Below are positions 56,905 to 64,000 of a stretch of 64,000 nt of DNA, in pieces; the first letter of the stretch is position 1; every line of letters starts with the position of its first letter. The DNA comes from Gautieria morchelliformis (taxonomy: Eukaryota; Basidiomycota; Agaricomycetes; Gomphales; Gomphaceae): NCBI GenBank assembly GCA_015179125.1, contig WHVA01000208.1, forward strand, positions 62,001 to 126,000, given 5' to 3'. Under the pieces are notes generated by a model, which was given only the letters and a program-made list of their open reading frames with translations, searched no databases and was not told where the DNA came from. A program made the position numbers and the translations under genes.

Positions 56905-57274
56905 CCATCAACAAGTCTCAGGGACAGTCTTTGGGTACAGTTGGGCTGGACCTGAGATATCCAGTGTTTGGACATGGTCAGTTGTATGTTGGTGTTTCAA
57001 GGGGAACAAGCTGGAACAAAGTGAAGGTCTTGCTTGAGGAGGGTTTGAACACAACCAACATTGTATATAAAGATGTATTACTTAGAGCTCCTTGATTTCT
57101 GATATCTACTTGATGCAAATTGATTACTTTGGTTTTCCCCAATGCACTTGACCTTACTGATATGTTAGACTTACTGATGCGTTAGACTTACTGATGCATT
57201 AGACTTACTGATGCATTTGACCTTACCGAGGCGTTTGACCTACACCCCCACGTGAAGTGCGGGTATCCACCTAG
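56840..57274 (+). mobile_element. Helitron 3' end with helicase C-terminus (copy B)
   Basis: Frame to 57095: [20 protein letters not shown], then [12 protein letters not shown]. Subterminal TTACTGATGC repeats and the hairpin CCCACGTGAAGTGCGGG are followed by CTAG and a T. It matches the copy-A remnant at 26440-26868. No 5' end seen. Confidence 0.82.
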
Positions 57275-57408
57275 TCCTCTATATCTATATGAAAGTAGCT
57301 CGGTGGGTTGTGGGCGTTGAGCTTATGTCAGGTTTTAGGTCAGCCTTAGTCAGCTGGCCAATCGGACGCAAGCGGTGCAGCTGTGAGCTACAAATGCTGC
57401 GCAGCGGT

Positions 57409-57414
57409 CACGTG
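57409..57414. promoter_or_regulatory. CACGTG box upstream of the 60-codon ORF (copy B)
   Basis: GGTCACGTGACCGG, followed by TATAAAGG at about 57476 and the ATG at 57549. Confidence 0.5.
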
Positions 57415-57548
57415 ACCGGTTCGCGACCATCGCGCACATATGCGACCATGGTCCATGCACGATGCGCGCGTGCAGTATAAAGGCCGAACGGTAAGGATGG
57501 AACGCCAGGAACCTGCCTAACTGACAGAAGTTTGCCGAGGAAGAGTCA

Positions 57549-57731
57549 ATGGATATGCTCATTAGCAGCCTCACGAGACTATCGCTTGCGAACTTGAAGG
57601 TTGGGTATAGTCTCAAGATGGTTGATGCAGTGTTTATCTTGGAACAGCTTGAAGTGGCGGGGAAGCGGTATGGTTTTGCGGTAGGTGCTCAGGATGATGA
57701 CAGGCAGAGGTCCAAGAAAGCCAGATATTAG
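57549..57731 (+). CDS. Conserved 60-residue ORF of the Tc1 element (copy B)
   Basis: Same length as the copy-A ORF, with two substitutions (L to F and V to A) in the ILEQLEV region. It begins MDMLISSLTRL and ends QRSKKARY. Retention of an open frame in both copies argues weakly for a real product. No family recognised. Confidence 0.4.
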   Translation: MDMLISSLTRLSLANLKVGYSLKMVDAVFILEQLEVAGKRYGFAVGAQDDDRQRSKKARY

Positions 57732-57862
57732 ATGTTTTGGTAATACATTTTGATACAGCACAAACCTGTGACTTGGTATTTAGATGAAAATATCAGTTGG
57801 GGCTTTCAGGGAATGAGTGTGATGATGTGCACCTTGGTACATGATATATGCATGAAAAGAAA

Positions 57863-57907
57863 AAATAATAATAATAATAAAAATAATAAAAATAAATAAA
57901 AATAAAA
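57863..57907. repeat. AT-rich microsatellite (copy B)
   Basis: Short counterpart of 27447-27552. Confidence 0.85.
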
Positions 57908-58213
57908 AGCTGCGTCTGTCAGTGTTCGGCATCAGCCACATGACTAAGTTGACGAGGAAACAGTGTTCATCAGTGGAAAGGATCTCCTAAAGCTTTCACT
58001 TTTGGAGCAGTGTAGAGTATCAAGTAATAGTAGTAAAAGTGTGCAAGCTAAGTCATACAGTGATAAAATAGCATATATGCAGGCACTTGGCAAGGAGTTC
58101 ACCGTCTCTGTGCCGGTCTCCTGAGGCAGCCAATTGGTATGTTCATCCAGGGAGCTATTATCAGGATTCCCAGATAGAGTCTGAAGAAATCATTATCCCT
58201 GGTGGTCTTGTAG

Positions 58214-58736
58214 GGAGGTTATTCATAAAGTCTATGTACTACGAGATAAGTACCTACATAGTATATATTTCAAAACTACTATTTCTAATATATAAGAATA
58301 TTATTATATTAGATTTATAGAGCAACACTAATACATATAAAACTTCTGTATGAGTATGTTCATCTTGGTTGAAAAGATACATTAGAATATTATAGTAAGA
58401 GACTGAAGATTGATAGACACATAGAATAGATAAAAGGAGGATATAGAATATAGAATATATGTATATATAATATGATATGTATGGCAGGGTATAGTACTAA
58501 TTATATAGTAACACCAATATGGATTATATTAAAAGTTGGTAGAAAGGCAAATATACGGATTTCTCGTCGGCGGAGCCGCCGCTTGGGGAGGGACAAAAGA
58601 AGAATTATTTATTTCTGTTTTATAAAATGTAAAATATCCTTTCTATTCATATCCCAATTATGAGCTTTTCTTTATATTATGAGTTAAAAGTAGAATGAAA
58701 ATACATACACCTCCTAGAAAGATATGATCACTCTCC
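58214..58736. mobile_element. AT-rich MITE-like insertion, 523 bp, copy B only
   Basis: Copy A reads straight across at about 27860. The ends GGAGGTTATTCATA and (inverted) GGAGAGTGATCATA match at 10 of 14 positions, and TAG repeats at each side (58211-58213 and 58737-58739). A GC hairpin, CGGCGGAGCCGCCG, stands out at 58565-58578. No coding frame; superfamily undetermined. Confidence 0.6.
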
Positions 58737-58778
58737 TAGGATCATGGATAAAACAGCGGTTGGCTATGGAGTTGCTCA

Positions 58779-59306
58779 TAGGGCTCCACACCATGCCGTA
58801 CAACCACAGCTGTATGGTGCCATATTATGGCCATGGCACCTGTATCGTCAAGGGTCTGTGTGTGCTGCCAACGGTATGGTATATGGTATGCAATGGGAAA
58901 ACCCCGAAAACCTTGTAGCCGAGCCCAAAAATACATCCGCCGATGGGCGCTACTGCTGGGAGGCAGGCCAGATTTACGTGGCGCTCATGCTCCTATTCAC
59001 CCCCTGCTGACATTCCGCCACGCATGCACACACTGTAGCGAGCAGCTGGGTGTGATATTATCAATATAGTTTTGCTGCCGGTCGCATGCAGTAAGGAATT
59101 CTCATAACTGCTCTAAGTTTAGGCCAAGCTATAATAGATCAGCCATATGAATCCGTCAACCATAATACGGATGGTACCATACCTGTACCATACATACCGT
59201 CAGAGGGGTGAGGTGTTGATCTATGGACAGTATACAGTCTGCCGTATCTGTCAACTTGCTGTACATTATACGGCCGTAGCTGTAATACGGACGGTGTGCA
59301 GCCCTA
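58779..59306. mobile_element. hAT-type MITE, 528 bp (copy B)
   Basis: Same element and site as 27899-28426. Target duplication GTTGCTCA / GTTCCTCA, with one mismatch acquired since insertion. Confidence 0.85.
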
Positions 59307-60183
59307 GTTCCTCATGGCCTTCATCTTTGCAAATTCACATGATCCCTCTTTGACAAAATCATTGAAGCCTCCGGCAAGCATGACTTTGCTTTACTGCTAA
59401 GTATGCAATGTCAAGGGATTGCAGAGCCATTACACTGAATATATTTCAATGATATGTGCACCAGACTTCAAACCCAACATTGTGTTCTGCATGACGGGTG
59501 CCTAAATTATGTTCCTAGGCAATCCCATTGCCTGACAGGTGCTTATATAAATGGCTGGAGCCAAGTACATGCAAGTGAAACAGGCCCATGCGCAGCCTCC
59601 CCTCCGCAGTGTTGACTATCACTGAGGAGGTGAGTTTATTAGTGTATCTTCGTAAAATAGGTAGCTTTCCCTTATATTACTAGTGTTGATTATAGAACAC
59701 TAAATAGTCTCCTGAAGGTTCCATCCATTGAACTACTGGTCTATAATATTCCACTGTGTCCATACCGAGTTACTACATGAATATGCTGAATCTATCCATA
59801 TATACAAGAACATACCAAGCACCAATGGGAATCTTGATAGGACCTGCAGGCCAAAGCAGAAGCATATTACCTCGCTACAGTATTGATAAAGCCGTCCCAT
59901 AAGCATCAGTATGCATTGATCAAAGGCTAGCATAAGAGCACAGATGTCTCCTGTATATACCCTTCTGTACTTCAAGCTCCTCCCTACAATATTTGAACAT
60001 GGTGGCAATGCTAGCCATTCCTCTCATACCCCCAATACTGGACACAACTTCAGAGGGATGAACATATTTGTACAGCTTATATGGGTCAGTGATCCTGGAC
60101 ATAATCAGTACATATTACATGTATGGGTGGTTTCTGCCTTTTTTGGATGAACATGTTGTGTTGTCTTCCTTGTGTCAGGTGAT

Positions 60184-60891
60184 TCCCCAACTCTCTCCGA
60201 AGGAGAGGGAAGGTTGCATGAGCTCGAATAACCATGTTTACGGTTATGCGGATGAATTTGGATTGATTTAATTGGACGGGCCTTCCTACCGTGTTTTTCA
60301 GAGGTCGTTACTCTCTTTAGCGAGGGGTGCGTTTCTCCGTGTCTCACGGGCGCCACTGTGCCGTCACGCATTTCCTTTGTCATCCCCAGCCCATCCCCTG
60401 CCCGTCTATTCTGATGTCCCTTTCCTTCTCTGTGGCGTCCGCGTCTGTAGGATGTGGAGAACGTCGGCGCGCACTGGCAGCGCCTTCTCGACGAGCACCG
60501 CACACTGAAAGTCTCTGCGATCCGGATAAACCGATGACATGCGATCCCCCAAAAGCCCAATCCTAGAATCCTCGCTGACCTCCCCCACCACAAAACCAGT
60601 CAATTCGCGATTCAACGACAAACTAGCATGGCGCCACTTCAATTGCCCGCGCTTCTGCAACTTGACCACATAATCCCAAACATCTAAGTTCATAAAGGCA
60701 TCCTCCTCTTGTTGAACGTGGTTCAACAACGCCATGACATTAGCGGGATTAACCCTCCGCTTGACATCGACATCCGCCATGGGTCGAGTACAAAAAGACA
60801 AAGAGGGTCACCTGAAACCTCATTAGTAAACAGATTTCAATGCCCGATAGGAGAGAGTCGGGGACCAAGGCGGCAGCCGCCGCCGCTACGA
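60184..60891 (-). mobile_element. Helitron/Helentron-like non-autonomous element carrying an ORF, copy B only
   Basis: Copy A is uninterrupted at about 29309. One end reads TCCCCAACTCTCTCC. The other holds the inverted subterminal match GGAGAGAGTCGGGGA about 24 bases from the end, then a GC hairpin GGCGGCAGCCGCCGCC and CTACGA before a T. There is no target duplication. Subterminal inverted repeats plus a terminal hairpin fit Helentron-type elements; the ending is not canonical CTRR, so the class is provisional. The same terminus appears inverted at 63302. Confidence 0.55.
60406..60780 (-). CDS. ORF carried by the Helitron-like element
   Basis: The frame starts MADVDVKRRVNPANVMALLN and continues DAFMNLDVWDYVVKLQKRGQ and RDFQCAVLVEKALPVRADVL, with 124 residues to the stop. 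Codon use looks clean and there are no gaps, so it may be a recently captured piece of a host gene. An upstream ATG at 60801 is less likely to be the start. No family recognised. Confidence 0.4.
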   Translation of the reverse strand: MADVDVKRRVNPANVMALLNHVQQEEDAFMNLDVWDYVVKLQKRGQLKWRHASLSLNRELTGFVVGEVSEDSRIGLLGDRMSSVYPDRRDFQCAVLVEKALPVRADVLHILQTRTPQRRKGTSE

Positions 60892-61357
60892 TTGTGTACC
60901 ACAGCATGTGGTGTTGGCATATTTTCTGCTTTTGTCAACAGTCTTACTGCCACACCTTCATCACCTCATGTGGGTGGCTTTACCATGTGGCTGCTCCTCG
61001 TGGTGGCATACTTAGCCATACCAGCAGCACCTAGGTGCATTACCAGCAATGCAGACACCTCAGCTCTGGTCTGGGGGGCTGGAGGCTATGTGGGGGCCGT
61101 GAGGCCCATGTTGGTATGTTGTCTTCATGAACATACTGTTCTGAGAGCAGAAGTGGCCAGATGGGAAGCAGAAGCAGAACTGGAGAGGAGGGCATCCCCT
61201 GATAATCCTTGCTGATCTATCCTAGCACAAATACTGAGCTGACAAACACACTATTCATTGCACCATCACATAAAGCATCATATAACAAGTATGCTGTACA
61301 GTTACACATTATAACAACAAATATTGTCACAATGTTTCTACAGCAGGATACTTATTT

Positions 61358-62582
61358 CTACAAATACCTTGAATGTGTCATCCAGCCCTCGCAATGCTCT
61401 GCAGTAATGGTGCCAAGGGCACTGTGAAAGAACAATAGTACAGAACCTTGGTCTTTAGCATCAACCGCCTGCCGAAAGGTATCCCCATGACACCTGAGGT
61501 AAGATTTCAGATATGAAAAGGCTTCTTCAATTGGGTTGAGGTCCGGTGAATAAGGCGGCAAGTAGTATAGCCGTACACCACTGTTAAAATGCTTAGCCTC
61601 CATTGAAACATAAAAAACAACAGTAAATGACTTACCGCTCCTGGCAAATTTCTGAGACTTCTGCTGCATGGTGAATAGCGCAATTGTCCATGACAAGCAC
61701 ACTGCGGCACTCAGGCCATGGGTTCATATGAGGCATGAGGTTGGTGATGAACTGGATAAACGAGGCTGAATCATAAGCCCCTTCCCACACATCCGAGTAT
61801 ATTATACCCTCTGCACTAAGGGCCGGTAAGAGAGAATACCTATATAATCCAAATGAATCAACAGTAGATGCACAAAGGAATATACACTCACCCAGTACCT
61901 CGTACAAACTTAGCTTTCACTGAAGCTCTCTTTCCCTTGGGAGCCCATCCATTCAGACGATATGTGGTGTGACAATCAATACGGCTCTCGTCGATAAACA
62001 CAAGACGCTCTGGGGACTCATGACCAATTTTGAAACCAAATAGAGTGCGCAAATTTTCATTGCACTCAGCAGCGACCTTGGACAGCTGTGGAAAGCATGG
62101 GTAGACTAGAAGAGGGCGAAGCATTAGAACATACCTTTTTGCGGGTGAGACCAAGGTCTGTCATTGTGTCCCATAAGGTGCTGATTCCAACTGTTATCCC
62201 ATACAGGCGCTGCACGATTGTTTGTATCTCGTCCAATTATAGGTCAGGGAACTGCTCTGTAAGCCGAAGAAGAAACTACAGTAATATACAAAGTGAGAAA
62301 ATATGATCATCTTCACTCTGTAGTGGAAATGCTTACCTCCATTTCCTCTGGAGTCATAATCTTCCTTCTATTTCCCGTCTTTCCATGTCCCTGCATAACT
62401 ACCTCACCAGTAGTACGCCACAATTGGAGGATGCGCTCAACAACACGTTTTGACATGTTCAGATCAAGTGCGATGTCATCGATCTTCTTCTCCCGCGTGA
62501 ACCGTTGGTAAATTACACGCTTCCGGAGGTCTTCAGAGTACGTTTGACGCTCCCTTTGGTGTTCATGCAGGTAGCGAGGCAT
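61358..62582 (-). pseudogene. Tc1-type DD34E transposase, copy B, one nonsense codon
   Basis: Exons 62337-62582, 62135-62275, 61892-62085, 61636-61839 and 61358-61580, exactly 31584 bases from the copy-A coordinates. The helix-turn-helix and the D, D and E catalytic residues are kept (FIDESRI, VMDNCAIHH, SPDLNPIEEAF). A TAA replaces the TAC of DLYLDE near 62239, so the protein ends early in exon 2. The stop of copy A is not present here. Confidence 0.85.
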
Positions 62583-62606
62583 CCAGTACGTACAAGTATG
62601 TAATAT

Positions 62607-62630
62607 CACGTGAGCATCACGTGTCACGTG
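62607..62630. promoter_or_regulatory. Triple CACGTG cluster upstream of the transposase (copy B)
   Basis: CACGTG at 62607-62612, 62618-62623 and 62625-62630. Confidence 0.55.
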
Positions 62631-62684
62631 ACGTGTTACGCGTCAAAGAGAATAGTGTGTGCAGAGATAGGAAGTCCAGGTAGC

Positions 62685-63139
62685 CCTGAAAAAATACATT
62701 ACATGTAATTATTGTAAATATACGTTATATACAATAGTTTAGAGTGTTACAATCAGCATTTATGGCCTTGTAGACAGCTAAAAGGCTGGAAAGGTGCTCA
62801 ATTAGTATGCAGCCCTCCCCCTTCCCTAAACCATTCAGTATACAATCCCATTAGTTTTAAAACATTTATACATGTATATTACTCTAGTCTGAGAATGCTA
62901 CATCCTCTGCTTATGCTATATTGGTATCATAATGGTGCATATAAGCCTATTTTTTCGAATATTAGAATCTGCATAATAAGCTATATATCTTGTACTAAAT
63001 GGTAGATACTATATCATATATAGTTATTACAAAATATCAGGTCTTATTATCCACTAGTTATCGAGGTATACATGTTTCTTTCTGAATGGCTGTCACGGAG
63101 TCAAAATTCAGACTCCGCCTTATGTACCCGGAACAGCTG
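62685..63139. repeat. Right terminal inverted repeat of the copy-B Tc1 element
   Basis: 455 bases, uninterrupted, ending in the TA target duplication at 63140. Confidence 0.9.
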
Positions 63140-63141
63140 TA

Positions 63142-63291
63142 AATTGGATTGTAAGCCGCTTCTGCTGGGGACATGGCTCATCCTGTCTTTCCGTATACTT
63201 GAAACACTCTATGCAAAGAAGCATTCAGCCTATCGGTACGTTTCGAAGGATAGGCATACGTACGTTCAACTTCAAGCACATATGCAGACAT
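63142..63291 (-). pseudogene. First exon of the interrupted host gene (copy B)
   Basis: ATG at 63291, MSAYVLEVERTY, same donor as in copy A. A Helitron-like element begins at 63302, eleven bases upstream of the start codon, so the promoter is displaced in this copy. Confidence 0.5.
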
Positions 63292-63301
63292 GGCTATGGG
63301 A

Positions 63302-64000
63302 TCGTAGCGGCGGCGGCTGCCGCCCCAGTCCCCGACTCTCTCCTTGTGGAATGTAAAGTGGGCAGTTAGTAATGAGGTTTCAATTTACATTAAGAAAGTC
63401 TTTTTCGTCTCTCTTTCTACACTTAATAGTAATTCATTTGAAGTCTACACTGCAGGAAGACGTGAAAGGAAAAACAAAGGAGCTCTCAAACATTAAGGGG
63501 AGTCGGCTTGGGATGGCATTGAGTATGTAGGGTTGTGAGCTAGGACATATACGGCCCCATATTGTGTGAAGTGAATGCCTCACATGTGGGGGCCCTTGTC
63601 AGTTCGTTCCATGAGGGAACAGCCTTCAAAGGGCTGGCCCAGTACTTGACAAAGAACACCAGATTTTATTGCTGGCCTCTACTGGATACTGTATCAACCA
63701 GAAAAAACTCAAATTCACATGATGTCACACGGTCTTCGAATGTTGCCATGGGTACTCACAGGCGGCAAAGCTATGATGGATTTTCCTACGTCTAGGTAAC
63801 AGGGACCACCTACACACGCATCCAGAAACAAGCTTGGGTTCGGCAGCAATCCAGTCACATCCCCAGATTGGCTACAGTCCATTAGTGTTCACAAAGAGAT
63901 GGAGTGGGTGCAGAAGCATTGATAGATATTTTATTCTTTGCGCTGAAAAATAGCCTTCTCATTGACAAGTTGTCGGGGATGGACAAAGGAACACTCCAGT
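63302..64000 (-). mobile_element. Second Helitron-like element, running past the window edge
   Basis: The terminus TCGTAGCGGCGGCGGCTGCC and the subterminal AGTCCCCGACTCTCTCC are the reverse complement of the right end of the element at 60184-60891. The matching interior motif ACTAATGAGGTTTCA-type lies near 63370. Copy A shows host DNA (AGCCTTCATTCGAAGC) at this point. Its far end and any gene inside are not resolved; a 77-codon frame at 63562-63795 has no recognised family. Confidence 0.5.

Larger units (their letters stand above)
59570..61215 (+). pseudogene. Possible membrane protein of the Tc1 element (copy B), split by a Helitron-like insertion
   Basis: Counterpart of 28690-29631. The last frame (GGFTMWLLLVVAYLAIPAAP to the stop at 61215) is still open, but a 708-bp insertion at 60184-60891 cuts the gene just before it. 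Confidence 0.3.
54462..63139 (-). mobile_element. Long-TIR Tc1/mariner (DD34E) transposon with cargo, copy B
   Basis: Same element and same TA site (54460-54461 and 63140-63141) as copy A. The TIRs are 54462-54915 and 62685-63139, uninterrupted here. Two copy-B insertions lie inside: a 523-bp MITE (58214-58736) and a 708-bp Helitron-like element (60184-60891). Without them it is about 7.4 kb. The cargo gene is intact in this copy; the transposase has one stop. Confidence 0.88.
36345..64000. repeat. Tandem segmental duplication, copy B (runs past the window edge)
   Basis: Direct repeat of copy A, beginning inside exon 1 of the DUF6534 gene. The sequence AGATGAGAATTGGG is shared by the junction and by the original at 6603-6616. 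The last shared base before the right-hand Helitron-like insertion is at about 63301. Confidence 0.85.

Noticed and set aside
1-64000. tRNA or rRNA genes
   Set aside because: I looked for A/B boxes and cloverleaf stems by eye and found none; the TTATGGGCCC motifs are retroelement primer-binding sites, not tRNA genes.

Overview
The window is nuclear DNA from a filamentous basidiomycete, most likely an agaricomycete (mushroom). The reasons are very short GT-AG introns (about 45-80 bp), a multi-exon DUF6534-type membrane protein gene with microexons, a NACHT/NLR-type WD40 tail, a Mug135-like gene, and a dense mix of copia LTR elements, a Tad-like LINE, Tc1, hAT and Helitron elements. No tRNA, rRNA or CRISPR was seen.

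Layout. 1-6655 is ordinary gene space: the 3' part of the Snu66/SART-1 tri-snRNP gene (+), a mitochondrial RMND1/Mrx10-type DUF155 gene (-, six exons) and a DUF6534 seven-helix gene (-, eleven exons). From 6605 on the window is dominated by a direct tandem duplication. Copy A runs from 6605 to 36344 and copy B from 36345 past the right edge; the join at 36344/36345 puts the middle of a WD40-repeat gene against exon 1 of the DUF6534 gene. The ancestral unit held, in order: the start of the DUF6534 gene, a decayed LACTB2-like gene (-), a Mug135-like gene (+), a second DUF6534 gene (-), an unidentified coding-like block with a LINE tail, the 3' part of an unrecognised minus-strand host gene, a copia insertion, a long-TIR Tc1-type transposon with several cargo genes, the first exon of the same host gene, and the WD40 gene.

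The two copies then diverged by insertion and loss. Only A has a 4.6-kb copia element (10614-15195, empty site in B), a 3-kb hAT element inside the Tc1 right TIR, and a nested inverted pair of LTRs inside the shared copia element. Only B has an 8.5-kb LINE (A keeps just its last ten or so bases plus poly-A between the same 15-bp duplications), a 480-bp solo LTR, a 523-bp AT-rich MITE and two Helitron-like insertions. B also has a 2.9-kb block with a signal-peptide/TM protein gene that A lacks. The shared copia element is whole-length in A and reduced to a solo LTR in B.

The most unusual object is the Tc1/DD34E transposon (23963-34550 and 54462-63139). It has a TA target duplication and ~454-bp TIRs. 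Its cargo includes a four-exon Pro/Ala-rich protein gene fused to a Helitron 3' end, a conserved 60-codon ORF, a possible membrane protein and the five-exon transposase; three of these units lie just downstream of CACGTG boxes. Virus-like LTR elements are described only as fossils.
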